In this document: positions 7,363 to 14,613 of the stretch, piece by piece
Position numbering within the stretch: position 1 is the stretch's first letter
Layout of the letters: every line of letters starts with the position of its first letter
Origin: Chrysochromulina tobinii
Taxonomy: Eukaryota; Haptophyta; Prymnesiales; Chrysochromulinaceae
Direction of reading: 5' to 3'
Length of the DNA stretch: 18,445 nucleotides
NCBI GenBank assembly: GCA_001275005.1
Contig: JWZX01002044.1
Span: 1 to 18,445 of the forward strand
Program-made: the position numbers and the translations under genes
The notes under the pieces: generated by a model
The model's input: the letters and a program-made list of their open reading frames with translations, nothing else
What the model was told of the DNA's origin: nothing
Databases searched by the model: none

Positions 7363-8709
7363 TTACAAATCCTCATCCTCGTTGAGCAGGCTGAAGGTCG
7401 ATGGTGTGCGTCTGTGGAAGCCCCGGCCCTCGCCGCGCCGTCGCCGGAGCCACGCTGGTGCATCGCGGTCCAAGGCCATGCCACTCTCTGTTCGTGGCAG
7501 CGCCGACTCCGACGGCTGGGCACGGCAGCAGCATCGGCGCACGATGCCAGCGCAGACGAGCAGCACGATAGTGGCCAGCGCACCGTGCACGGTGATACTG
7601 TGCTCTATCACCTTGTACACAGCCTCCACGCGCGCGAGCCATTGTGGGTGGCCTAGCGTGTCGGGGCCGCGCAGTGTACGGAGGTATCGGTCTAGTCTTC
7701 CGATGAGGTCATTGTTGATGCTCTTGCGATCCGAGCGGCGCTCGTCCCCATGCTGGAAGAGCTCATTCGTCGTGTTCCACACCACCGTACGTAGCCCGCT
7801 ATTGGCCTCGGCCACCTGGTGGGCCACCCATGTGTCGAGCACGACGTGCGACAGGTCGGGAGGGTCGTGCTGCAGCAGACGCATGAGCCGGCTCGCACCC
7901 GAGGGACGCAGCGCGTAGGCGCCCATCCACACATTCGAATACAGCTTCGTGACACCCGCCAAGCCCCAAATTCCATGGCCGTGAGCACTGCCGGTGCGAT
8001 CGCCGCTCTCACTCGCCGCTCGACGAACGCAGAGAATATGAGAGTGTGGCGACTGCCCTCTGGAGCACGGAGCCCCCTCGGGGCGGAGCACGTTCAGGTA
8101 GAAGAGGTCGTACTCAAAGGCGGCGCGTGGGGTGCGCAAGAGCCGCACAATCGAGGCGCTCTGCTCGGGCCGTACTGACTCATCCTCCTCCATGATGAGC
8201 GTCGGCGCGAAGGGATGACGACCCTTGCAGCCTGGCATACCTCGGTCGCGGCCGTGAGCCACGAGTTGCCACGCGCTGATATGGGCAAGGGCGAGGCCGA
8301 GATTGCCACGGCCACTGCCCGGCTTTTTCGGCTGCTTCAGAATACCCGCATGCAGCGCGCTCTGCAGCCGCGGATCTTTCTCCGATTTGATGCGCACGCC
8401 GGGCCACTGCGCGCAACGGAGTGGGCGCAGCAGCCAGCAGGTGCGATTGGCGATTTCAAAGCTGAAGCCCATGACTAGCACCTCAAGTGGCGGTGGACAC
8501 CTCCGGCTCAATCGGCGCGCGCTGCTGGATGCAGCAGTGGCGGCGGTGGCGGCGATGGAGGTGGTGGAGGCGGCCTCGGAGCGTGGCGCGGGGAATGTTA
8601 TCATGAGTGGCGTGGCGTTGAACGCGATCTCCACTGTCGTCACGCTGCTTGGCGAGGCCGAGGCAGCTTTGACCACAATCTTGGTGGTCGACTCAGACAC
8701 GGTGACCAT
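7363..8709 (-). CDS. GT25-like glycosyltransferase with C-terminal membrane segment
   Basis: A 448-residue protein from ATG 8707-8709. The core resembles glycosyltransferase family 25 (LPS/collagen glucosyl- or galactosyltransferase type). GNLGLALAHISAWQLV (about 135-150) matches the family's conserved SH--W segment, LIMEEDES (171-178) matches the acidic EDD metal/nucleotide-sugar motif, DLFYLNVLRP (201-210) follows, and the YSNVWMGAYALRPSGASRLMRLL stretch (about 257-279) matches the conserved YALS-GA-KLL block, followed by LDTWVAHQV. GT25 enzymes move a sugar from UDP-sugar to a glycan or protein acceptor. Residues 373-392 form one hydrophobic segment followed by RRCCCR and a basic tail. No N-terminal signal anchor is seen, though an unseen 5' exon is possible because the frame stays open upstream without an ATG. 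It is divergent to an FkbM methyltransferase. Substrate unknown. Confidence 0.72.
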   Translation of the reverse strand: MVTVSESTTKIVVKAASASPSSVTTVEIAFNATPLMITFPAPRSEAASTTSIAATAATAASSSARRLSRRCPPPLEVLVMGFSFEIANRTCWLLRPLRCAQWPGVRIKSEKDPRLQSALHAGILKQPKKPGSGRGNLGLALAHISAWQLVAHGRDRGMPGCKGRHPFAPTLIMEEDESVRPEQSASIVRLLRTPRAAFEYDLFYLNVLRPEGAPCSRGQSPHSHILCVRRAASESGDRTGSAHGHGIWGLAGVTKLYSNVWMGAYALRPSGASRLMRLLQHDPPDLSHVVLDTWVAHQVAEANSGLRTVVWNTTNELFQHGDERRSDRKSINNDLIGRLDRYLRTLRGPDTLGHPQWLARVEAVYKVIEHSITVHGALATIVLLVCAGIVRRCCCRAQPSESALPRTESGMALDRDAPAWLRRRRGEGRGFHRRTPSTFSLLNEDEDL

Positions 8710-8913
8710 GCGAATGTCTCTTATCGGTGGGACACTCGCGCGCGATCGGCGGGCCGCGCCGTAGTCGAGACGCGTCGAGGCGCGGAAATTCCCCTGTGAA
8801 CGTTAACACGACAGACGCGAAAACCGGTGCTACGGCACTGTGTAAGAGGTCGATTCGCCGCCCAGTTCTCGCTTGTGATCATTGGCCTTGCGTGTGGGCC
8901 GTGAACTTGTGAA
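8710..8913. promoter_or_regulatory. Shared divergent promoter region
   Basis: The 204 bp between the start codons of the GT25-like gene (minus) and the FkbM-type gene (plus) must hold both 5' UTRs and probably a bidirectional promoter. An inverted CCAAT (attgg, 8881-8885) and a small stem-loop gtgc-tacg-gcac near 8827-8838 are visible. No TATA box is clear. Promoter function is inferred from gene arrangement only. Confidence 0.45.
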
Positions 8914-10182
8914 ATGGCGTCACCTTCCCCTTCTCTCAGGCTCGCCACGAACGCGATCGTGGGATTACTCTCCTTGCCACACCACCCGGTGTTCACCAAT
9001 TTCACGGCTCGCCGTCTTCTTGACGCCTCGGAGCTCATATTGCCGCCGCCTCTGGAGGTCGTTATGCCGATGTATGGTCGGCCACCTCAGGAGGTCGTTA
9101 TCGACTGGCTCGGAGTCCGCGTGCCTCGCGAGCTGTACTGCCACATCTCTTATTACCGGCAGCGAATTGCGCACGCCATGCGCGTGCAGCTGTGCGATCT
9201 GCTAAGGTGGGCGGCCGGTAATAAGAATGCGTTCCCACTGTCTCTGCCGCTGCCGGTGGTGGCGGAGGAGTATTTTGAGGTCGTGGACACGCTCGAGGCA
9301 GTCGTGGAGTATGTGCGCGGCCCACGAGGTCGGTCGTTCACCATGCTCGAGATCGGTGCGGGCTTTGGCTATTGGACGTTGACGGCGCATGCGGCGCTGC
9401 GGCAGCTGCTGGGCCCGGCCAACCTGGCCTACGAGTACACACTGGTCGAGATCGACTTCGCCAAGCAGCAGTCGCTGCGGTCGACGCTGTCGCTCAACGG
9501 GCTTGACAAGGCACGCGCACGCATCGTACATGCGGCCATGGGCGACCGCGACGAGGCTGGCGGCGCTGTGCAGAATGGGAATCCGGGATGGTACGCGGTG
9601 TACTCGTGCGACTCGGTGCAGGCGCAGGTGCACCGCGACGGCAATGCATGCGCGAGCAAGCGTTTCTTCTCGCCCAAGGAGGCGCGGGATATGATCGGGA
9701 TCCGGAGACAGGGCGGTGCCGTGGCCGACGTCATCTCGTTGCCAACGCTTCTTGCGCCGTATGCGCTTGTCGACTTCGTCGACATGGATGCGCAGGGCGC
9801 CGAATGGCTGCTATTCAACGCAACGGCGAGCCCGGCGGCGCTGCTCGCGCGGCAGGCGCTCGACGCCAAGGTGCTTCGCGTGCACATTGGCACGCATGAC
9901 GAGCCCGACGAGCGTGGTGGTGGGCACCTGGGCATGCGCCGCCTCTCTCTGAAAGAGGCTGCGCTCGTCGAGGGCTTTGAGCAACGCGGCTGGAGCCCGT
10001 CATTCCTTATGGGCGTCACCGGCGATCAGGGGTGCACCCGTGACGCGGAACGGGGCACCGCTCGCCGCTCGCCGTGGGGGCCTGTCTGCATGGCCGACGG
10101 GGCTCTTAGCTTCGTCAATGAGCGCTTGAGGCGCCGCTTGGCAAAGCGTCAGCGACGTGCGGACGGCGCGGAGCGACGCTGA
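8914..10182 (+). CDS. FkbM-family S-adenosylmethionine methyltransferase
   Basis: A 422-residue protein from ATG 8914 in good context (gtgaaATGGcg). MLEIGAGFGYW (144-154) is the SAM-binding glycine-rich motif I, YTLVEIDF a little further on matches the acidic end of the second strand, and VDFVDMDAQGAEWLLF (286-301) is the signature D--D--G-E block of the FkbM/Methyltransf_21 family, whose members mostly methylate hydroxyl groups on sugars and other small molecules. A basic C-terminal tail (RLRRRLAKRQRR) follows the domain. I see no clear signal peptide, although the N-terminus has a mildly hydrophobic stretch (NAIVGLLSL). Its divergent neighbour is a GT25-like glycosyltransferase, so the pair plausibly acts on the same glycan, for example adding and then O-methylating a sugar. 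The acceptor cannot be read from the sequence. Confidence 0.82.
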   Translation: MASPSPSLRLATNAIVGLLSLPHHPVFTNFTARRLLDASELILPPPLEVVMPMYGRPPQEVVIDWLGVRVPRELYCHISYYRQRIAHAMRVQLCDLLRWAAGNKNAFPLSLPLPVVAEEYFEVVDTLEAVVEYVRGPRGRSFTMLEIGAGFGYWTLTAHAALRQLLGPANLAYEYTLVEIDFAKQQSLRSTLSLNGLDKARARIVHAAMGDRDEAGGAVQNGNPGWYAVYSCDSVQAQVHRDGNACASKRFFSPKEARDMIGIRRQGGAVADVISLPTLLAPYALVDFVDMDAQGAEWLLFNATASPAALLARQALDAKVLRVHIGTHDEPDERGGGHLGMRRLSLKEAALVEGFEQRGWSPSFLMGVTGDQGCTRDAERGTARRSPWGPVCMADGALSFVNERLRRRLAKRQRRADGAERR

Positions 10183-10538
10183 CGTGGTCTATTGAAGTTC
10201 GGTTCAAACAGACGCGACGCCTCGGTCTCTCTGCTGTGTGCTGATGCTTGAAGGATACGATTCTTGTCAGATTCTTGTGAGCCACACGACAGCTGGTTCT
10301 CTAAGGGACGGCTTCACATTACAGTGTAGTCTGTGTATATACAGCGCGGGGTGCGGTGTAGTTTGAGCGTGCCCCGACCAGCGTGCGCGCACAGTCGTGC
10401 ACAAACCGTGTAGCTAATGTGACTCGTTGCACAATTGCAGTGCACGCGGTTGTAGCTTGTACATGTACCGGTAGTACGGTAGCTACGTACCGTGTACTAT
10501 ACCTGGCTCTTTAACCCAACCTTCCCTGCGCTGTCGCC
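10183..10538. other. Convergent intergenic region with a hairpin
   Basis: This 356-bp stretch lies between two convergent genes, so it should carry both 3' UTRs and polyadenylation signals. A short repeat, gattcttgt twice, lies near 10258-10278. A stem of tagtac-ggta against tacc-gtacta, with a small bulge, spans 10472-10499, close to the 3' end of the minus-strand gene. No coding frame is supported here. Confidence 0.45.
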
Positions 10539-12119
10539 CTACCGCTGGCCTCGCTCGAGCCATTTGCTACTCTCGAGCAGGTCGGCCACGTTCTCGCGAG
10601 CGAGGGCTCGATAGAGCTCGAGGGCCGCGCGCAGCTCCTGGAGGGCCTGGCCTGTGGGCCTCGGGTGGATGACCTGCACGCCATCCTCTTCCATCTGTTC
10701 CTCGTCTTCTGTCAGCAACAGCGTCCCTAGGTGCTCCGCCGCCTCCTTGAGAGCCTTTTGGAGCAGCACGACCACGGCCGAGCTGCCGAGGGGCGCGCGC
10801 ACAATGACCACGGGCGCGACGGGCGCCAAGGGACGTTGCCCTCCTCCCGACGATGCGTTTTGCGCCAGGCGTGAGGCGAGCGTGAGAGCCTGCATCCCCG
10901 GTGGCAGCCGCGAAAGGGGAAGTACCCGGGGTGGGGCGCTCAGGGTGCCCACCATGGCGCCCACTAAAGGAGGCCGAGGCGACCCCCCGATCGAGCCCCC
11001 TAAGCATGCCACTCTCTTCCAGCCGGTTGGTTTGATCGCGGCGCCCGGGCTCTGGAGCAACGAGTGGAGAGGCAACGCGCGCAGCTCGTCGGGCCCTTTA
11101 GGGTACACGCCAGGCTCGCTAGGCGTCAGGTGCGCATCTGAGCTCTCCGGCGGCGTCGCCGGCTTCTTCCGCGGGTGGTCGAGGGACAACTTAACCCTGG
11201 CGGCAGCTTCTATTGCCTTGATATACGAGCGCCCCGTGCCCCCATGCAGTGGAATGGCATTGGCGCTGCTCCGCTTCTTGGCGCTGTTCCGCTTTTTGGC
11301 GCGCTTTGCATTGTGCCAACAAGCACGGAGCACTAGGGCCGTGATCGTCGAGCAAACGCAGCATACAACTGAGAGCAGCAGTGCGATGACTGTGAACGAG
11401 GTGGAAAAGGTGGTTGTGTCTGCTGGCGGGGCACACGGCGGTGGCGTCGTTGGGAAAGGGGGTGGCGCCACAGGTGGCGTGGGTGGCGAAGGGGGTGAAG
11501 GTGGTGACGGTGGGAGCGATGGGCATGGGCTGCGGGGTGGTCGAGGTGGTGAAGGCGGTGGTGGGGAGGGGGGTGGCTTCGGAGGTGGCGGACGATTTGG
11601 TACCCTGTTGGTTTGAAAGAATGGCGGGGATGAGGGCGGCCGTGGGGGTCGCTTTGGCGGTGGTGGCTTTGGCGGTTGCCTGGGCGGGTATGGTGGTGGT
11701 GATGAGGGCGGCAGAGAGGGCGGCGGAATGGGCGGCGGCGGTGAGGGCGGCGGGGAGGGCGGCGGAGACGGTGGTGGAGGGAATGGAGGCGGAGGAGGTG
11801 ATGGAGAAGGAGGTGGTGGTGATGGGGGCGAGGGGGGGGGTCGGGGTGGCGACGATGGTGGCGAGCTTGGGGGTTCATGCGTGCAGCAGTGTGCGCAACC
11901 AAACGCAGGCGAGTTTGGGCAAATGCTTGCGACCTGTGTGCAGGTGAGTAATCGACGCAGATCGCTACACGTGCCGAAGCCGCATGCGGTGCTGCAATCT
12001 GAGGCGGCGGCGCCGGAGGTGGCGAAGCCGGGCGTAACCAGAGCCGCAACGAGTGCCAGCAAGACCTCTTTTTCCAGATTCTGCTTGGGCCGAGATCGGT
12101 GAGTGTAAGTCCTCGCCAT
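10539..12119 (-). CDS. Secreted/type I membrane protein with Cys-rich head and polyproline stalk
   Basis: The frame is open further upstream, but the best start is the ATG at 12117-12119 (context tcgATGGcg), giving 526 residues. A hydrophobic stretch (VLLALVAALVTPGFATSGAAAS) after a basic N-terminus looks like a cleavable signal peptide. Next comes a compact Cys-rich segment of about 45 residues (CSTACGFGTCSDL, LTCTQVASIC, FGCAHCC). About 150 residues of SPP/PPSPP repeats follow (roughly 11410-11865), like extracellular wall or pherophorin-type stalks. One transmembrane helix follows (FTVIALLLSVVCCVCSTITALVL, around residues 240-263), then a basic stop-transfer and a cytoplasmic tail of about 260 residues. 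A cell-surface role is inferred. Similar Cys-rich/polyproline architectures are common in marine algae. No catalytic domain is recognised. Confidence 0.68.
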   Translation of the reverse strand: MARTYTHRSRPKQNLEKEVLLALVAALVTPGFATSGAAASDCSTACGFGTCSDLRRLLTCTQVASICPNSPAFGCAHCCTHEPPSSPPSSPPRPPPSPPSPPPPSPSPPPPPFPPPPSPPPSPPPSPPPPIPPPSLPPSSPPPYPPRQPPKPPPPKRPPRPPSSPPFFQTNRVPNRPPPPKPPPSPPPPSPPRPPRSPCPSLPPSPPSPPSPPTPPVAPPPFPTTPPPCAPPADTTTFSTSFTVIALLLSVVCCVCSTITALVLRACWHNAKRAKKRNSAKKRSSANAIPLHGGTGRSYIKAIEAAARVKLSLDHPRKKPATPPESSDAHLTPSEPGVYPKGPDELRALPLHSLLQSPGAAIKPTGWKRVACLGGSIGGSPRPPLVGAMVGTLSAPPRVLPLSRLPPGMQALTLASRLAQNASSGGGQRPLAPVAPVVIVRAPLGSSAVVVLLQKALKEAAEHLGTLLLTEDEEQMEEDGVQVIHPRPTGQALQELRAALELYRALARENVADLLESSKWLERGQR

Positions 12120-12200
12120 CGATTTTTCTGTAGTCGCGAAAAAACAGAGCGTTCTCAACAACTTCGACAAGCACTGCATGCATGTTCTACAATAGTCTTG

Positions 12201-12220
12201 CAAGTTCAAGTCAAGTCAAG
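12201..12220. repeat. Short caagt tandem repeat
   Basis: caagttcaagtcaagtcaag lies in the 131-bp gap between the stop of the upstream minus-strand gene (12251) and the start of the polyproline gene (12119). Its tcaag core echoes the 10-bp minisatellite at 12811-12930. Confidence 0.5.
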
Positions 12221-12250
12221 ATTATCTATGCGCGCGTCGAGGACCCCTGA

Positions 12251-12784
12251 TCAGCGGGCTCTTCGCAACCTATCGCTCCTGAAGTTGTAGAAGGCCCAGG
12301 CAGACGAGGACGACGCAAATGCAGTGAGTTCCGCTTTGTGCTCGCCGATCTCTTTGAGTCGGAAGCTGGGAATGAGGGGCTCCTCCAGCGTGGCTCCTAA
12401 TTTCGGCAGAGAGGGTGACGCGGCCAGGAGGGCGCCAGATACGAACCCAGCTTCAGCCGCCGATAAGACGCGCGTGAGCGTGTGTGTCCGAGTCGACGGC
12501 AGAACAACTGCTGATGATGCATGGTGAGGTACAGTGGCGGGGGCTGTGGCTGCAGCAGTGACGACCACGGATGGCGTTGGCTGAGCTGCTACCGCTGCCT
12601 CGGCTGATGCTGAGGATGCGGCAGTGGGTCGCATTGAGGGTTGCATGGGGGTGGCGACGTGCCGAGCGACGCTTGCACTGCGGTCCTGGCTGCTGGGGAT
12701 GGCCTCGCCTCCACTTTCCTCGATGACGAGCTCAAGCTGTTCGAATGCCAACCCTTTGGACCGCGCGCCCGCCGTCTGCCGCTC
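12251..12784 (-). CDS. Probable C-terminal exon of the Glu/Pro-rich protein
   Basis: This frame is the same frame as the 562-codon frame upstream (12881-14569), separated from it only by a TGA at 12881-12883. No ATG lies near its 5' end, so independent translation is unlikely. If the candidate intron 12785-12934 is spliced, the exon adds 177 residues starting ERQTAGARSKGLAFEQLELVIEE, and the whole protein becomes 722 residues. The sequence is Ala/Ser/Thr-rich in the middle, with a more ordered-looking end (VLSAAEAGFVSGALLAA, LKEIGEHKAELTAF, WAFYNFRSDRLRRAR). No domain is recognised. The alternative is that it is untranslated 3' sequence. Confidence 0.45.
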   Translation of the reverse strand, partial: ERQTAGARSKGLAFEQLELVIEESGGEAIPSSQDRSASVARHVATPMQPSMRPTAASSASAEAAVAAQPTPSVVVTAAATAPATVPHHASSAVVLPSTRTHTLTRVLSAAEAGFVSGALLAASPSLPKLGATLEEPLIPSFRLKEIGEHKAELTAFASSSSAWAFYNFRSDRLRRAR

Positions 12785-12934
12785 CTGCCCGAGGCTCGAG
12801 TGGTCATCAATCAAGGTCAATCGACAGCCATCAAGAGCAGTCGAGGGCAATCGAGGGCAATCAAGTGCAATCAAGTGCCATCAAGTGCCATCAAGTGCCA
12901 TCAAGTGCAGTCGAGGGCAATCGAGGGCAATCAC
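12785..12934 (-). other. Candidate 150-bp in-frame intron containing the minisatellite
   Basis: On the minus strand GAGCAG|GTGATT (12935/12934) could be a donor and CCTCGGGCAG|GAG (12785/12784) an acceptor. The interval is 150 bp, a multiple of three, and starts between codons, so splicing joins EQ to ERQ without a frame change. It would remove both the 10-bp repeats and the single in-frame TGA. Neither site is a strong consensus, so this is inference. Confidence 0.4.
12811..12930. repeat. 10-bp minisatellite, 12 units
   Basis: Twelve consecutive 10-bp units occupy 12811-12930 exactly. Two main variants alternate in blocks: tcaagtgcca/tcaagtgcaa and tcgagggcaa, with degenerate units at the left end. 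On the minus strand three units make a 10-residue period (IALDCPRLHL, MALDGT-stop-WHL, IALDCPRLPS, TALDGCRLTL). One unit combination creates the TGA at 12881-12883. Loss or gain of one unit changes the frame. Confidence 0.9.
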
Positions 12935-14569
12935 CTGCTCGACGCTCTCTGATGCGGCGGCCAGCGCATTTCTCGTAGCATGTATCGCGCACACATGCAG
13001 TCTGCTCGTCTCGTCCCACCACTTCCAGCCGCCGCCCAGCAGCTCATCGCCTGCCGTGGCCGGTAGAGGCTCGTTCTTGCCGAGACTCCAGGCCGCCTCT
13101 GTCGATAGAGGTCTCTCCGTGTGGGCTAGAGCCACGCCCGTGGGGGCGGCCGCCGAGGAGGCCGCCGCGGATGGAGCATGATGTGCTGTGTGCGCCGCAC
13201 GAGGCTGATGTGCGTCGGAATGTGTGCGACTACGATGATGAAATGCCCCGTGCTCTGGCTCACCCGTGCGTCTGAAACCGCTGCCCGCATTGGGCACCGC
13301 CGCTGCAGTAGCTTTCTTGCCAGCTCTGGGCAGTCGATGAGGCGAATGGTAGAGCGGCAGCGACGAGTTGTTACGGAGCAGGTGGAGCGGCACCAGAATG
13401 CGAGGGGCTTCGCGCCCGCCATCCCGGCGCTCGCGCTCCAAGGCCATCGGCTGATGAAGCCACGAGGAGCGCCGCTCGTACACCTCGGGGCTGAAGGTCA
13501 CCGACGCGTCGAGAAAGTGCGGATTCGAAGAGTGGGCGACCCGCACGATCATTGTGGGTAGCGGGGTGGAACGCGGCGGCCCGCATGCGTGCTGCGTCGT
13601 CGCGCTGCACCAAAGGCTCCCAAGCACATCTTCCAGCCGGAGCGTGGCTCGTGCAATGACGGCAGAATGCATCTCGCATCGAACGTTGACCGTCTGTAAC
13701 TGTATGGAAGTGGTCGCGCCGCTCCAAGACTTTGTATGCACCAAGAAGCTCAGCTGCTTAGGCAAGAGCTGCGCTCTTCTGTGCCGTTGCATGAGGTCGG
13801 GCGCGGTCGCGTTGCTTGCTGGCCCATACGCACCCATATCACGGAACAGGATCTCAATGCCCAGGCGCGGAGCTGCTCGATGGAGTCGTGTCCTGGTGCT
13901 GGCGGCCGCGGGGCAGCTTGGAGGTGCAAGCAGAGGGATAGGTGCCAAGGGCTCTGGCTCTGGCTCTGGCTCTGGTTGCAGTTGCACGCGTTGCACCTCC
14001 AACTCCAATTCCAATTCCGACTCTAGTTGATCCCGCTCTGGTTCTGGCATTGGTGCTGGTGCTGGTGCTGGTGGTGGCCCTGGTGGCGGAGGCTCTGGTT
14101 CAAATGGTTTAAGGGAATGGGGTGGCGCCTGCTCTAGTGGCGGGGGCTCCGGCTCCGGTTCGAGCACTGGCATCATCGATGGTACATCTTCCGGGTCTGG
14201 CTCGGGCTCTGCCACGGTGATGAAACTTGAACGGTCAACTGGCTCAGCCGGTGGTGGAGCTGGCTTCCTCTCTGCGGCCACGCGGACCCTCGGTAACTCC
14301 TCCGGTGCAGCACGGAGAGCTAACCAAAGCCCCTGCGGAGTGATGAAGCCTGCCTCACGACCACGAGCTGTGCCAAAGACGAATGTCTGTGCCTTTTGCG
14401 TGCCACGAATGCCCTCAATCTTTGCATGCGACGAAGATATTACGCTCGCATCTCGTGAGTACCCACGTGGCGGCGAGGCAGGACGCTGCCAAACAGGCGA
14501 AGGACGATGCTTCATCGAAAAACGAGAAGTACAACTCGTTTGAGTCCGTTTCCAAGGTGACCTTTGCAT
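12881..14569 (-). CDS. Glu/Pro-rich protein of unknown function
   Basis: A 562-codon frame from ATG 14567-14569 (an alternative start is at 14513-14515). The N-terminal part includes a possible short folded stretch (TFVFGTARGREAGFITPQGLWLALRAAPEELPRVRV). It is followed by a hinge of EPEPEP, PPPGPPPAPAPAP and LELELEVQ repeats (about 145-240). A more ordered region follows (RLGIEILFRDMGAYGP through TLRLEDVLGSLW and TMIVRVAHSSNPHFLDASVTFSPEVYE, about 255-405) with alternating hydrophobic residues suggesting beta structure. The C-terminus is His/Ala-rich, then GGGWKWWDETSRLHVCAIHATRNALAAASESVEQ, and the frame stops at TGA 12881 inside a minisatellite. No domain is recognised. The first 62 codons overlap, antisense, a plus-strand zinc-finger frame, so the 5' end of one of the two models may be wrong. 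Confidence 0.5.
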   Translation of the reverse strand: MQRSPWKRTQTSCTSRFSMKHRPSPVWQRPASPPRGYSRDASVISSSHAKIEGIRGTQKAQTFVFGTARGREAGFITPQGLWLALRAAPEELPRVRVAAERKPAPPPAEPVDRSSFITVAEPEPDPEDVPSMMPVLEPEPEPPPLEQAPPHSLKPFEPEPPPPGPPPAPAPAPMPEPERDQLESELELELEVQRVQLQPEPEPEPEPLAPIPLLAPPSCPAAASTRTRLHRAAPRLGIEILFRDMGAYGPASNATAPDLMQRHRRAQLLPKQLSFLVHTKSWSGATTSIQLQTVNVRCEMHSAVIARATLRLEDVLGSLWCSATTQHACGPPRSTPLPTMIVRVAHSSNPHFLDASVTFSPEVYERRSSWLHQPMALERERRDGGREAPRILVPLHLLRNNSSLPLYHSPHRLPRAGKKATAAAVPNAGSGFRRTGEPEHGAFHHRSRTHSDAHQPRAAHTAHHAPSAAASSAAAPTGVALAHTERPLSTEAAWSLGKNEPLPATAGDELLGGGWKWWDETSRLHVCAIHATRNALAAASESVEQVIALDCPRLHLMALDGT

Positions 14570-14589
14570 GCACCCGTGAAGCGACCTAA
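14383..14589 (+). CDS. C2H2 zinc-finger reading frame, possible exon of the IQ-motif gene
   Basis: A 68-codon frame from ATG 14383 to TAA 14587-14589. FACHECPQSLHATKILRSHLVSTH fits the classical C2H2 pattern C-x2-C-x3-hydrophobic-x5-L-x2-H-x4-H at every position, so chance is unlikely though possible. A charged linker follows (AARQDAAKQAKDDASSKNEKYNSF), then KVTFACTRE, which resembles the first half of another finger. The IQ-motif gene begins in the same frame right after the stop. A GT-AG pair at 14557-14631 (75 bp, in frame) would bypass the TAA and join the two, but both splice sites are weak. The frame lies antisense to the first codons of the Glu/Pro-rich gene. Confidence 0.4.
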   Translation: MSVPFACHECPQSLHATKILRSHLVSTHVAARQDAAKQAKDDASSKNEKYNSFESVSKVTFACTREAT

Positions 14590-14613
14590 GTGCACTTGAA
14601 CCAGAACCACAGC

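Noticed and set aside
7382-7918. Plus-strand 178-codon frame opposite the GT25-like gene
   Set aside because: It is antisense to the conserved GT25 blocks and has a Ser/Arg-rich shadow composition.
8721-9038. Minus-strand 105-codon frame across the divergent promoter
   Set aside because: It overlaps the start of the FkbM-type gene antisense and has no recognisable feature.
10654-11616. Plus-strand glycine-rich frame of 320 codons
   Set aside because: Its Gly-Gly-Gly runs are the reverse complement of the polyproline stalk on the minus strand; no start context or domain supports it.
12251-12874. Independent 207-codon gene starting at 12874
   Set aside because: The start there is TTG within the minisatellite, two codons after an in-frame TGA; a eukaryotic gene start is unlikely, and exon status fits better.
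12811-12930. CRISPR-like array
   Set aside because: Units are 10 bp head-to-tail with no unique spacers, so this is a minisatellite.
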